A stretch of DNA of 64,000 nucleotides from Psychrobacter sp. JCM 18900 (GTDB lineage Bacteria > Pseudomonadota > Gammaproteobacteria > Pseudomonadales > Moraxellaceae), in contig NZ_CAJHBL010000002.1 of the NCBI RefSeq assembly GCF_904846625.1, positions 558,001-622,000 on the forward strand, read 5' to 3'. The notes beneath the pieces are model-generated. The model did not search any database, had not been told where the DNA came from, and was given only the letters and a program-made list of their open reading frames with translations. A program made the translations under genes and the position numbers. Shown piece by piece: positions 46,778 through 56,470 of the stretch. Position 1 is the stretch's first letter. Each line of letters begins with the position of its first letter.

Positions 46778-47494
46778 TTATTTAGTTAACTCGATGGTAC
46801 CGTTAGCAGTCACCGAAATAGTGCTATTGCCAGACTCAAAGCTTTGGCTTGGTACTGACTCGTCTGCCATTCCTGATTTCATGCTCATAGCGCTATACAT
46901 CGGACGTGGATAGTTGCTACCTGTGTTTAGGTTAACATTGACGACGCGGTAGCCACGAGCATCCCAAGCACGGGTAAGGCTCTTAGCTTGCTGCTGAAAA
47001 GCGCGAGAGGCTTCGGTCATTAGCTTTTGCTCTAGCGCATCTTTTTTGGTATCTGATACACCAAAGTTAAGATTGTCCATCACTAAGGTTTCTTGCAAAT
47101 CAGCAATTAGTTGGCTGGTCGCTGAGAAGTCTGTACTTTTTAAGTCTATGTTTGCTTGACCTGTCCAGCCAATGATTTTATCGTTCTTGTCGTAGCGTGG
47201 ATAGGTACGCTGTTGCCCTGTGCTCACGGTCACGCTAGGGTAGCGCTTGGCGATTTTCATGGCATTGTTGATTGAGGTGTTAAGCATTGTGGCTAAAGTC
47301 TTAGAGTCAGTTGCTTGTGCTTTTTTGTACAAGCTGGCGCGTACTTCGTCGTTCTGAATTTCTTCTTTTATTTCTGTCTGAAACGTCAGTTGATCATAGC
47401 CTGTTGGCTCGGCATGGGCGCTACCCATCATCGCTGTCATGAGACAAACCGTACCAGAAGCTAGTGCTGCTTTATTCAATAAAGTATTTTTCAT
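46778..47494 (-). CDS. SIMPL-domain (DUF541) periplasmic protein
   Basis: 238 residues with a signal peptide (positive start MKNTLLNK, hydrophobic core, cleavage after AHA near residue 28). The mature part is a SIMPL domain: alternating strands and an amphipathic helix ending in the typical SVTANGTIELTK strand. Family members are periplasmic or outer-membrane-associated and of unclear function. The start has AGGAGA upstream. Confidence 0.85.
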   Translation of the reverse strand: MKNTLLNKAALASGTVCLMTAMMGSAHAEPTGYDQLTFQTEIKEEIQNDEVRASLYKKAQATDSKTLATMLNTSINNAMKIAKRYPSVTVSTGQQRTYPRYDKNDKIIGWTGQANIDLKSTDFSATSQLIADLQETLVMDNLNFGVSDTKKDALEQKLMTEASRAFQQQAKSLTRAWDARGYRVVNVNLNTGSNYPRPMYSAMSMKSGMADESVPSQSFESGNSTISVTANGTIELTK

Positions 47495-47765
47495 TATTAT
47501 CTCCTAAGTTGATTCTAATAATATATAAATGACAATTATCAACGCTCATTGCTCATTTATACACGAAAAGTTGTCCCTATTATTCTCTAGAAATCGACAT
47601 GGGTGCAACTTCATTCACTAAAATAGCAAAATTCATATAAGTTGCTGTGAGAATTTTGTGACCTAAGTTACTGATATAATTTGTGCTCATACATTGCGAA
47701 CATGAGCTAATGAACTAAATGACAGTGCTATTTAGGGTCTAAAGCAAACAGTTTTAAGATAGGGG

Positions 47766-47793
47766 TTGTAAAATTAAAAATTTCTTGTATAAT
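47766..47793 (+). promoter_or_regulatory. Sigma-70 promoter of ffs
   Basis: TTGTAA (47766-47771) and TATAAT (47788-47793) with a 16-bp spacer, immediately ahead of the 4.5S RNA 5' end. Confidence 0.8.
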
Positions 47794-47795
47794 TT

Positions 47796-47918
47796 GCGAC
47801 TGGTGGCTCCATTGGTAGCCTCGCAACATTGTTCTATGAATCCCGCCAGGACCGGAAGGTAGCAACGGTAATAGTTATAGTGTGTGCCGAGGATGTGCTT
47901 TTGGAGTCGCTTTTTTTT
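47796..47918 (+). ncRNA. ffs: 4.5S RNA of the signal recognition particle
   Basis: The conserved Ffh-binding core is present: GTGGCTCC at the 5' side, CCAGGACCGGAAGGTAGCA with the GGAA tetraloop, and GTGTGCCGAGG on the return strand. Terminal bases GCGACT (47796-47801) pair with AGTCGC (47905-47910), closing a single long hairpin of about 115 bases typical for proteobacterial SRP RNA, and a T8 run follows (47911-47918). It acts with Ffh to target nascent membrane proteins. Confidence 0.95.
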
Positions 47919-47974
47919 GCCTAAAATTTGATAATTATATTTATAAAGTATAAAAGACATATTTGTGATGTATT

Positions 47975-48003
47975 AAGCCCTTCATTGTAAAGGGCTTTTT
48001 TTT
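47975..48003 (+). terminator. Second terminator downstream of ffs
   Basis: Stem AAGCCCTT / AAGGGCTT followed by T8, about 60 bases after ffs; isolates the lemA promoter region. Confidence 0.85.
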
Positions 48004-48174
48004 GGTCAAAATTTTATCTGATGGTTATCTATTTGCTTATGTAGTTTTCAATTTAATTCCCTGTTCGATTTCCTTTGTAGTTCCGATCTAGTTCTAAGGT
48101 TTTATTGATTAATATGAGTTAAAATACAATGTATTAACTTTTTATTAACATTCTAGACACTTTGGAGTTTGATT

Positions 48175-48771
48175 ATGAAGATGTTTGTTTGGCTATTCAT
48201 TGCATTTGTGGTGTTGGTAGTTGTGTTTGGGGTATCTATTTTTAATAGATTGGTACGCGCACGTAACCAAGCAAAGAACGGCTTTGCGCAAATAGATGTG
48301 CAATTAAAGCGTCGTCATGATCTGATTCCAAACTTGGTCGAAACTGCCAAGCGTTATTTGAGTCATGAAGAAGAAACACTCACTCGCGTCATTAGCGCAC
48401 GTAATCACGCCCAAGATCTACAAGACTCTAATAAACATCAGCCAGACTCACTAGAGCATATGGCACTGTTTGCAAAAGCAGAAGGTATGTTGTCCAAAGC
48501 ATTGAGTCAATTCTCCGCTGTCGTCGAAGCCTACCCAGAGCTCAAAGCCGATAGTATGATCAAGGAACTCATGGACGAATTAACCAATACGGAAAATCGC
48601 ATTGGATTTGCGCGTCAGCATTATAATGATAGCGTGATGTTTTATAATAATGATCGTGAAGTATTCCCGAATAACCTCGTTAGTACGACGTTTGGCTTTC
48701 GTCCGCTCAGTCAGTTGGTATTCGAAGACAGAGAAGCGATTGCTCAGGCACCGATTGTCAACATGGGCTAA
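48175..48771 (+). CDS. LemA-family membrane protein
   Basis: 198 residues: an N-terminal membrane helix (about 5-25) and a LemA helical domain with NRLVRARNQAKNGFAQIDVQ, KRRHDLIPNLVETAKRYLSHE, AYPELKADSMIKELMDEL and the C-terminal FGFRPLSQLVFEDRE. Outside, the domain forms a coiled helical bundle. The ATG at 48175 follows GGAG by seven bases; an upstream TTG sits too close. It pairs with the M48 peptidase gene downstream, an association seen widely, which suggests joint action in envelope quality control. Confidence 0.93.
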   Translation: MKMFVWLFIAFVVLVVVFGVSIFNRLVRARNQAKNGFAQIDVQLKRRHDLIPNLVETAKRYLSHEEETLTRVISARNHAQDLQDSNKHQPDSLEHMALFAKAEGMLSKALSQFSAVVEAYPELKADSMIKELMDELTNTENRIGFARQHYNDSVMFYNNDREVFPNNLVSTTFGFRPLSQLVFEDREAIAQAPIVNMG

Positions 48772-48811
48772 GGTTTAGACAATTTTGGCGAACTCTAGGC
48801 AGCCTAATCTG

Positions 48812-51745
48812 ATGGATTTTTTTGGTGAACAGCGGATACGTACGCGGCGCAGTCTATTACTCTATGGACTATTTTTCCTGATTGTACTTGCTCATATGGC
48901 TGTAGGACTGGCTGTCATGTCTATACTGCTGACAGTATTTACAGGCAGTATATATCATTGGGTATTGGTTCTGGTCATTGTCTTGACGTTAGGCAGTTTC
49001 GTTGGTGGTAGTTTTTTAGAGTATCGACGCCTGCGAGCAGGTGGCCGCGCTATTGCTCAGCGAGTAGGAGCAGTTAGGCTGTTTATTGATAACAGTCAAG
49101 AAGCATGGGAGCACAGTCAAGGAGTCGCTCATCAACACGAAGCAGAAGAAAAGGTTCGCTATAGTTCACGTAATATAGCAGTACGTGACGAGCGCGATTT
49201 TCCGCCCGTTTATCGTCGCTACTATGAGATTGCACAGCAACTGGCTATTGCTTCAGGTTTGCAAACCCCTATTTTGTACGTGTTACCTGACGAGCAGGGT
49301 ATCAATGGTTTCGTCGCTGGTCGCCATAGCTCAGATATGGTACTCGTCGTTACTCAAGGTGCGTTAGATAAACTGTCTGATGAGGCGCTATACGGACTCA
49401 TTGGTCATGAATATGGTCATATATTGCACGGTGATGCTACGTTCAACTTACAGCTGATGGTGGTATTGGCAGGCTTGCAGATACTATACGACTGGAGTGA
49501 CCCAATCTCTAATCGTCTCTCTAATTATAGTCACTTTGATAGCGATAGTATCTCTCAAAAGTCTCTATCACAGAGACAGGTTGATATGCTAGCGCGTAAC
49601 ACAGAAGCGCAAACGGCCAATTTTACTACGCATAGTGAATGGGTCGCTTACTGGCAGCAGCAATCACAACAACAGCAGTCCTCAGCCAAGCGTCAGTCTA
49701 AATGGGTACAAACGCCATCTATAATAGAGCGTCAAGCCCCGCGTAGTGTCTGGACATTGCTACTGCATGGTTTAAGCTTCTCTAGTATGGCAAGCGCGCA
49801 GTTGATTAAGCACAGTTTTAATCGTGAGCGCGAGCTACTTGCTGACGCCACCAGTGTTCAATTGACACGTACGCCTGCGATTATAGAAACCTTAAAAGCC
49901 ATTCATCAAGACTCGCTCGGCTCGCGTTTGTCTGGCATCGCCGATATCAATGGACTCAGTCATTTTTTCTTTGCTAGTAGTGGGGCAGACTTGGGTGATG
50001 TGTCATGGTTTGCCACCCATCCAAGCTTGACTGAGCGTATGAGCGCTATTAATGCGGATGCTTATCATCAGTTTGCGGTACAAGTTGCCAAAGAAAAGCG
50101 AATAAATCAGCAAAAGGTTAAAGAAATATATAGGCAACGCCGCTTAGGTGATTGGGGAATAACAAAAGAAAATAGCCTAAGTGAAGATTTACTAGAAAAA
50201 AACGTGCAGCATTCGTCAATATTTGAGACTCAAAAAGCTGCAACGATTAATACAGGTGACACTAAACAGACAAGTGACGGAAAAGTTCTTGCTGAGTCTA
50301 CAAGAGACAGTCGTAATAAAGATAGTAGTAAATCAGAAGGTGATGATGGTTTAGAGTTTACCGTAGACGCTGATGTGGTGGTCGATGGGCGGCTTCAAGT
50401 ACAGGCCGAAGACGTTGGCGTTCATCAGCTATTAAAACCGTGGCAGTCCAAACCTAACGCTGATCTACCAGAAAACACACTAATTGGATTTAATGATATT
50501 CAGAAGGTGTCACTACCTCAGTATATACTCAACCATAGTCATCATCCTCTAGGTGCGCTAGCATTAATAGAAGCTGTCTTGCTTTGTCATCAGCATCAAC
50601 TCTTATCAACGACTGCCACTTATAGTTTGAATGATATTTGGAATGAAGGCTTCTCTGATGCGACTGACTCGACTTCCCATGAGAAAATATTACCACATAG
50701 GATAGATACTAAGCTGATGACAGTAATAGCCAGTTTGGACAGGCGTTTAGACAGCGCTTTGATTGAGCTCGCCTTAAACCAATTGCATCAAAAGAATTTA
50801 TCTGAACTATCTATCGAAAATCTACAGCTCAAAAGTAAAAACGATCATAGTCACGACAGTCATCAGTACTATAAAAAACAAGAGAAATGCCGTACGATGT
50901 TGTTGCGTTATCAGCAGGGCATATTTGAGTTATTTAACCAACAGCTGACATCTGACTTAACCAAAAGCTTAGCTTATGATTCGTCAGATCAAAATATACC
51001 TAGTGATAACGCTCATGCAATTGCTCTGAATAACTCGTTAGTTTCAACACTTCAAAAATCGCCAATATTATCATTATGGCGAGCGCTACATTTGCAGCAG
51101 TTGCTACCGATATTGTCTGAAGTTTTACATGATACAGACGCGCAGTCTCTATGGCCGCAAATACTAAAGACTGGTATGGAAGACGTAAGGGCGCAACTAG
51201 ATCCTTCGGGTCAAGTGTTTACAGGGCTTAGTAAATCAGAAGTATCAGTTGTTATCTTATTGGCTTATCGACTATCAAAAGATGCAAAAGGCCAGATGAT
51301 CTCAATGCATGACCGATCGTTATTGAGTGAAGGTAACGACAGTGTGGCGCATTATATTGTAGATTTGAGACGGCATGCGCGCTTGATTGATATTGATCTT
51401 ATGACAGTAAGCGATGTTAATTTACAGTGGCTATTATTGACCGCACAGCACTTGAATAGCATTCAGTTATTGGCGATTATTTCTGCGGTTCCTGTCTCTG
51501 CCAATCACTTTATCAAGCGCGTGATAGGTGCTCAGAATGCTGATAATTATCGAGAGAAGCAACAGGATGGTAGCCAAATAGATTATAATGAAAGTGAGAT
51601 GAACCAGCCGACTCATAATGAGTATCGCCAATGGCTAAGTACGTTGCATACAGTGATGTTACACGATACGATAATCAGCCAAGATGAATACGATTGTTTG
51701 TTGGCAATATCAGAGCGTTGGCTCGGTATTCGACAGCTGTTTTGA
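48812..51745 (+). CDS. M48-family metallopeptidase with long C-terminal extension
   Basis: 977 residues. Two N-terminal membrane helices (about 15-70), then an M48 domain with the zinc motif HEYGH (199-203) and the third ligand Glu in NRERELLADA, plus FATHPSLTERM as the closing segment (about residue 400). The remaining 570 residues are a polar linker and a helical region ending in a TerB-like acidic block (SQDEYDCLLAISERWLGI). The start at 48812 gives MDFFGEQ, the usual family beginning; a TTG at 48785 is possible. It lies 40 bp after lemA. Confidence 0.85.
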   Translation: MDFFGEQRIRTRRSLLLYGLFFLIVLAHMAVGLAVMSILLTVFTGSIYHWVLVLVIVLTLGSFVGGSFLEYRRLRAGGRAIAQRVGAVRLFIDNSQEAWEHSQGVAHQHEAEEKVRYSSRNIAVRDERDFPPVYRRYYEIAQQLAIASGLQTPILYVLPDEQGINGFVAGRHSSDMVLVVTQGALDKLSDEALYGLIGHEYGHILHGDATFNLQLMVVLAGLQILYDWSDPISNRLSNYSHFDSDSISQKSLSQRQVDMLARNTEAQTANFTTHSEWVAYWQQQSQQQQSSAKRQSKWVQTPSIIERQAPRSVWTLLLHGLSFSSMASAQLIKHSFNRERELLADATSVQLTRTPAIIETLKAIHQDSLGSRLSGIADINGLSHFFFASSGADLGDVSWFATHPSLTERMSAINADAYHQFAVQVAKEKRINQQKVKEIYRQRRLGDWGITKENSLSEDLLEKNVQHSSIFETQKAATINTGDTKQTSDGKVLAESTRDSRNKDSSKSEGDDGLEFTVDADVVVDGRLQVQAEDVGVHQLLKPWQSKPNADLPENTLIGFNDIQKVSLPQYILNHSHHPLGALALIEAVLLCHQHQLLSTTATYSLNDIWNEGFSDATDSTSHEKILPHRIDTKLMTVIASLDRRLDSALIELALNQLHQKNLSELSIENLQLKSKNDHSHDSHQYYKKQEKCRTMLLRYQQGIFELFNQQLTSDLTKSLAYDSSDQNIPSDNAHAIALNNSLVSTLQKSPILSLWRALHLQQLLPILSEVLHDTDAQSLWPQILKTGMEDVRAQLDPSGQVFTGLSKSEVSVVILLAYRLSKDAKGQMISMHDRSLLSEGNDSVAHYIVDLRRHARLIDIDLMTVSDVNLQWLLLTAQHLNSIQLLAIISAVPVSANHFIKRVIGAQNADNYREKQQDGSQIDYNESEMNQPTHNEYRQWLSTLHTVMLHDTIISQDEYDCLLAISERWLGIRQLF

Positions 51746-51859
51746 TGGGCATGTATTTATTACTTAATTGATAGTACAGCGCATGCTTAATGAGAGCTGC
51801 CAAAACCATAAAAACATCTATAAATGATATAAACAAAATGAGTAGGATAGTAGAGTCGA

Positions 51860-52786
51860 ATGAGTGATACCCAAGACCCGCTAACTGTATTACAGCGCCA
51901 TATGCAGCAACGCCAAATTTTAGCGATGATGGGTATCAATCAGTGGGTGCAGCCTGAGTCAAAAACCATCAATATGGCTGACATTGCGACAGCTTCGGTT
52001 GAGCAATCACATATTGATTCCACTGATATTGAGTCTAATAACAATGAAGTAGTAGCGAGCGTTGGAGTGGTAGATACAGTTGATCAACCGACTGATGGTT
52101 ATGATATCAATGATTACAATGCTAACGGCTATGTTGCCGATGAGTATGATGCTGATTTGCAAGCTACCACTGAACAGACGGCTAGTGAGCAAAGTCCTGT
52201 TACCTATAGTTTTGATTCCGTTGATTCGAGTGCTGCTAGTTCAAATATTGTTAGTTCAAGTACTGGGTCTAACTATCATGACATCCCAAGTACTGCATCG
52301 AACCAAACTGCTGTAACCTCTACGAATGCACCTATTGAGCAACCTCAATTTGCGCAGAATAATTTTCTACAGAGCGATTTTCCGCAAAGTAATAATGATG
52401 ACAGCATAAATGATGATAGCTTAAAAAAAGTAGCACCATTTGACCTGCAAGGTGGCCGCTATGGTGACTGGGTAATATTGGTTGATATCAAAGCGCTAAA
52501 TAGTGACAGTCAAAAACTATGGCAAAACATCACCCAAGCGCTATCAATCACTTGCGAGACCACCTCATTTCCGATTTGTGATGGTATGGATACTGCTGAG
52601 CTTGCCAATGCCAGTCTTGCAGGATATATTTTTCGAATTGGCCGAAGCGAAGAGATAAAAGTTGCTGCACTGACAGCGTTACCTGACGGCCTCCAACATC
52701 CCAATCTGACGACTGTGCCGACATTAGAAGAAATGCTCGTAGACAGTGATACTAAACGTCAGCTGTGGGAACAGATATCTCATTGA
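51860..52786 (+). CDS. holD: Candidate DNA polymerase III psi subunit (HolD-like) with long acidic linker
   Basis: 308 residues, no obvious membrane segment. Its two ends recall HolD: LAMMGINQWV (21-30) resembles the 'QQLGITQW' start, and VPTLEEMLVDSDTKRQLWEQI at the C-terminus, shown here in part, resembles 'SPALTDLRANPTARAALWQQI'. Between them a low-complexity Asp/Ser/Asn/Thr-rich stretch of about 155 residues (36-190) has no counterpart in E. coli psi (137 residues). HolD links the clamp loader to chi and SSB. The assignment is inferred from short motifs; the neighbouring genes do not help. Confidence 0.55.
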   Translation: MSDTQDPLTVLQRHMQQRQILAMMGINQWVQPESKTINMADIATASVEQSHIDSTDIESNNNEVVASVGVVDTVDQPTDGYDINDYNANGYVADEYDADLQATTEQTASEQSPVTYSFDSVDSSAASSNIVSSSTGSNYHDIPSTASNQTAVTSTNAPIEQPQFAQNNFLQSDFPQSNNDDSINDDSLKKVAPFDLQGGRYGDWVILVDIKALNSDSQKLWQNITQALSITCETTSFPICDGMDTAELANASLAGYIFRIGRSEEIKVAALTALPDGLQHPNLTTVPTLEEMLVDSDTKRQLWEQISH

Positions 52787-52878
52787 GTTGTATAAAAACT
52801 AACATCGATACCAATGCCTTTATCAACAAACTGAAATAAAAAACATCCTTTTATTTCATCATACCTAGGACTGTGATT

Positions 52879-54006
52879 ATGCCTACAACCCCAACGTCTA
52901 CAGCAACTGCCACACCGCATCGCCTGCCAAATTTTTGTGCTGGACCTGCTACCATGCCAACAGCCGTATTAGAGCGCGCACAGAGCGAACTGCTTGATTG
53001 GCAAGGTCGCGGCCTATCGGTCATGGAAGTCAGTCATCGTAGCAAAGAGTATATGGCCATTACTGACAAAGCAGAAGCTAAGCTACGCACGCTTATGGAA
53101 ATACCAGATAACTATAAAGTGCTGTTTTTGCAAGGTGGCGCTAGTTTACAGTTTTCTGCGATTCCATTGAACCTGTTAAATGGTGGACGCGGTGACTATT
53201 TGACGACAGGCGCATGGTCAGGTAAAGCGATCAAGGAAGCCAAGCGCTATGAAGCACTGGGTCTGGGCGAGATTAACCTAGTTGCGACTGGTAAAGAGAA
53301 TAACTTTACTGACGTACCAGCGCAAAGCGATTGGAATATCAGTAAAGACGCCGCTTATTTTCATTATTGTGCCAATGAAACAATTCATGGTCTACAGATA
53401 TTTGAGCCACCACAAATAGATGCACCAATCATTGCTGATATGTCATCTTGTATCTTGTCGCAGCCGATAGACGTGTCTAAATTTGGCATGATCTACGCGG
53501 GCGCACAGAAAAACATTGGTCCTGCAGGTCTGGTTATTGTCATTATCCGTGATGATTTGATGGGGCAAGCAAGTGAATGGTGTCCTATGCTGCTGAATTA
53601 TGAGCATCAAGCTGATAAAGAGTCTATGTCTAACACGCCAGCGACGTACTCTTGGTATTTAGCTGGGTTAGTGTTTGATTGGTTGGAAGAGCAGGGTGGT
53701 GTGGCTGCCATCGGTAAAATCAATCAGCAAAAAGCCGACTTACTTTATAAGACAATCGATGAGAGCAGTTTTTATAATAATCCAGTAGATTCTAAGTATC
53801 GCTCTATCATGAACGTGCCGTTTACTTTAGCAGACAGCAGCCTTGATAAAGTATTCTTAGAAGAGTCAGAAAAAGCTGGCTTGTTAAATCTGAAAGGTCA
53901 TCGTGATGTGGGCGGTATGCGAGCCAGTATCTACAATGCTGTGCCACTTGAATGGGTACAGCAGTTGGTTGACTTTATGATTGCTTTTGAAAAAAAGCAC
54001 GCCTAA
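52879..54006 (+). CDS. serC: Phosphoserine aminotransferase
   Basis: Makes 3-phosphoserine from 3-phosphohydroxypyruvate in serine synthesis (and acts in vitamin B6 synthesis). 375 residues. NFCAGPATMP, FLQGGASLQF, ADMSSCILSQPIDVSKFG and the PLP lysine in AGAQKNIGPAGL; GGMRASIYNA near the C-terminus. The ATG at 52879 follows AGGA by eight bases; a GTG six bases upstream is too close. Confidence 0.96.
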   Translation: MPTTPTSTATATPHRLPNFCAGPATMPTAVLERAQSELLDWQGRGLSVMEVSHRSKEYMAITDKAEAKLRTLMEIPDNYKVLFLQGGASLQFSAIPLNLLNGGRGDYLTTGAWSGKAIKEAKRYEALGLGEINLVATGKENNFTDVPAQSDWNISKDAAYFHYCANETIHGLQIFEPPQIDAPIIADMSSCILSQPIDVSKFGMIYAGAQKNIGPAGLVIVIIRDDLMGQASEWCPMLLNYEHQADKESMSNTPATYSWYLAGLVFDWLEEQGGVAAIGKINQQKADLLYKTIDESSFYNNPVDSKYRSIMNVPFTLADSSLDKVFLEESEKAGLLNLKGHRDVGGMRASIYNAVPLEWVQQLVDFMIAFEKKHA

Positions 54007-54060
54007 GCAAAATAGTAACCGCTAGCGTAGAAAGTCTTGCTATATAAAATGTACATCAAG

Positions 54061-54092
54061 AAAGGCGCAACTAATCATGGTTGCGCCTTTTT
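54061..54092 (+). terminator. serC terminator
   Basis: Stem AAAGGCGCAAC / GTTGCGCCTTT followed by TTAT. Confidence 0.88.
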
Positions 54093-54140
54093 ATATTTAT
54101 AAAGAGACAGTTTGGTTATGCTAGCGCGTAGTAATAATGT

Positions 54141-54193
54141 TTTGCCGTGGATATCGTTTAATGCTATCACCATTAAACGATATCCACGGCAAA
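54141..54193. repeat. Perfect 23-bp inverted repeat
   Basis: Arms 54141-54163 and 54171-54193 are exact reverse complements, with a 7-base loop CTATCAC. Each arm begins TTTGCCGTGG and ends TTTAATG. No T run follows on either strand. A smaller hairpin, TTAGGTT / AACCTAA (54197-54214), lies next to it. It sits between the serC terminator and yejA. Confidence 0.95.
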
Positions 54194-54310
54194 CCATTAG
54201 GTTAAAAAACCTAAGTTTGTTATGATAAAATTTTGCTATAACGCTGTTTTGCTGTCAGGCTTTACGTTTTGATATTTATATTGGTTAGCATAGAGGTTTG
54301 TTATAACGTC

Positions 54311-56146
54311 ATGATAATAAAAAATGCCCTGTTAAAGGCTGTATTGCTAACCATCACCGTCAGTTGGATACCGAGCAGTATCGCTGCACCTATCACGACG
54401 ACCGCGCTTGGTCACAATAGTCCTACTGAGTACATCGATGCACCTTACTTACCTTATGCCAATCCAAAAGCGCCATCAGGGGGTACGCTGTCTCTAGATG
54501 CTCGCGGTACGTTTAATAGCGCCAACAAATGGATGACCACAGGTGTGGCGATGATTGGCACAGACTATCTGTATGATACTTTGATGACTGGTTCATTAAA
54601 TGAAGCATTTACCATGTATCCACAGCTGGCAAGTAAAGTGACATATGATCCAGACGATACGAGCTGGATTATCTATCATCTCAATCCTAATGCTAGTTTT
54701 TGGGATGGGTCGGGTGTGACCAGTCGCGATGTAAAAGCAACTTTTGAGGCGATATTGAACAAAGGCCCCATGTATATTCGCAGTTATCTAAGTGATATCA
54801 AAGACATTCAAATCATTAATGATCAACAAGTAAAGTTTGTCTTTGCCTCTGCTGACAACAAAGAGATTTTACTGACCGTTGGCCAGTTTCCTATATTTGC
54901 CAAATCTTCCATTGATACCGATTTTGAGAAAATCAGTCTGTCACCATTGATGGGTAGTGGTCCTTATAAATTGGGACGCGTCGATGCGGGACGTTCGGTA
55001 AGTTATATACGTGATCCCAATTATTGGGGGCGTGATTTGATGGTCAATCGTGGCCGCTACAACTTTGATATGATCAAGTTTGTTTATTATCAAAGTGATG
55101 AAATTGCCTTTGAAGGTTTTAAATCTGGTCAATATCGTTTTCGCCCCGAAAATAAAGCATCGAACTGGGTAACTGGGTATAATTTCCCCGCAGTGAAAGT
55201 AGGGCTTATCCAAAAAGAGACGATAACCAGTCAAAATCCGGTTCCGATGCAAGCATTGGTCATGAATTTGCGCCGTCCAATCTTTCAAGATATCAAAGTT
55301 CGCCAAGCACTGACGGCTGCTTATGATTTTGAATGGATGAATAAAACCTTATTTCACGGGCAGTATGAACGTTTGCAAAGCTTTTTTCATGGATCAGAGC
55401 TTGCTGCAACGGGTACGCCATCTGATGCAGAAATGCAGGTATTGACACCGTTATTGTCTGAGCTCGAACCGATTCAACGTAAAGCAACATTAGCAGAATG
55501 GCAGCTACCCACCAGTGATGGGAACGGCTTTAATCGTCAAGGGTTATTAGAGGCGCGTAAGCTTCTATTAGAGGCTGGGTTTTATTATGAGGATATGAAA
55601 CTATATCAGCCTGATGGATCGCTTGCCCAGATTGAGGTTTTAATGACAGGCGAGACCATGGGCCGTGTATTATTGCCTTATATTCGCAATCTAAAACGCT
55701 TGGGATTTGATGCAACATTGCGCCAAGTCGATGGGCCGCAATATTATGAGCGTATGCGCCGTTTTGACTATGACATGGTCGTGGACGTATTTGCTCAAAG
55801 TCTATCTCCTGGTGCTGAACAAGCGGCATTCTGGGGAAGCGCTGCTGCTGACGAGCCGGGTAATCATAACAGTGCTGGTATCAAGAATGCAGCCGTCGAT
55901 AAAGTCGTTGCTGCCCTTGGTAATGCTAAAAATCGTGACGAGATTGTACTGTATACACAGGTGTTAGATAGGTTATTGCGGGCAGGACATTATGTTGTAC
56001 CGCTATACGGCAAATCTGGTACCAATGTCGCCTATTGGGATCAGTATCGCCATACCGAAAAGCTACCGACCAATGCTGTTGGTATCGATTATTGGTGGGT
56101 CGATAAAGAGGCAGAAGGGCGCATCAATAAATATTTAAAGCAGTAG
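54311..56146 (+). CDS. yejA: Periplasmic oligopeptide/microcin C-type substrate-binding protein, YejA-like
   Basis: 611 residues with a signal peptide (residues 1-26, MIIKNALLKA start, cleavage after IAA) and a family 5 solute-binding domain: YANPKAPSGGTLSLDARGTF, YPQLASKVTYDPDDTSW, SFWDGSGVTSRDVKATFEAI and later MNLRRPIFQDIKVRQALTAA. These blocks and the adjacent yejBEF genes identify a YejABEF-type peptide importer. The ATG at 54311 starts the signal peptide directly; upstream in-frame codons belong to a TTG-initiated reading that would add no sensible signal. Confidence 0.88.
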   Translation: MIIKNALLKAVLLTITVSWIPSSIAAPITTTALGHNSPTEYIDAPYLPYANPKAPSGGTLSLDARGTFNSANKWMTTGVAMIGTDYLYDTLMTGSLNEAFTMYPQLASKVTYDPDDTSWIIYHLNPNASFWDGSGVTSRDVKATFEAILNKGPMYIRSYLSDIKDIQIINDQQVKFVFASADNKEILLTVGQFPIFAKSSIDTDFEKISLSPLMGSGPYKLGRVDAGRSVSYIRDPNYWGRDLMVNRGRYNFDMIKFVYYQSDEIAFEGFKSGQYRFRPENKASNWVTGYNFPAVKVGLIQKETITSQNPVPMQALVMNLRRPIFQDIKVRQALTAAYDFEWMNKTLFHGQYERLQSFFHGSELAATGTPSDAEMQVLTPLLSELEPIQRKATLAEWQLPTSDGNGFNRQGLLEARKLLLEAGFYYEDMKLYQPDGSLAQIEVLMTGETMGRVLLPYIRNLKRLGFDATLRQVDGPQYYERMRRFDYDMVVDVFAQSLSPGAEQAAFWGSAAADEPGNHNSAGIKNAAVDKVVAALGNAKNRDEIVLYTQVLDRLLRAGHYVVPLYGKSGTNVAYWDQYRHTEKLPTNAVGIDYWWVDKEAEGRINKYLKQ

Positions 56147-56248
56147 ACAGTATTTATTATAAAGTTTGACCCGATAACAACGGACAGCTGAGCATAGATG
56201 CTGTTGTTATCGAATATATTCTGTTGGTATCAAATAACAGTTAGATTA

Positions 56249-56418
56249 GGGCGTGTCCTCATTTTAAAAATGGTGATAAAAATGAGATAAATTGCCGTCA
56301 AACGAGGAAAATAGTGCAGATAATATCGAGATATTGACCAACTATTTGACGATGTTTGGCAAAATTTAGCTGTTTTTAGCCCATTTAGAGGACACTCGTT
56401 TGAATTGAGGACACGCCC
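56249..56418. mobile_element. MITE copy 1
   Basis: 170 bp bounded by terminal inverted repeats GGGCGTGTCCTCA(a/t)TT with flanking TA on both sides (TA-GGGCG...CGCCC-TA). It has no coding capacity. A second, 158-bp copy lies at 62961-63118 and differs mainly by a deletion of about 12 bp and scattered substitutions. Internal GAGGACAC repeats the terminal motif. Position: between yejA and gloB. Confidence 0.88.
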
Positions 56419-56470
56419 TAGATAACTCAAAATAACACGTAACAAAAATAACTACCGGTAAGGATTTAAC

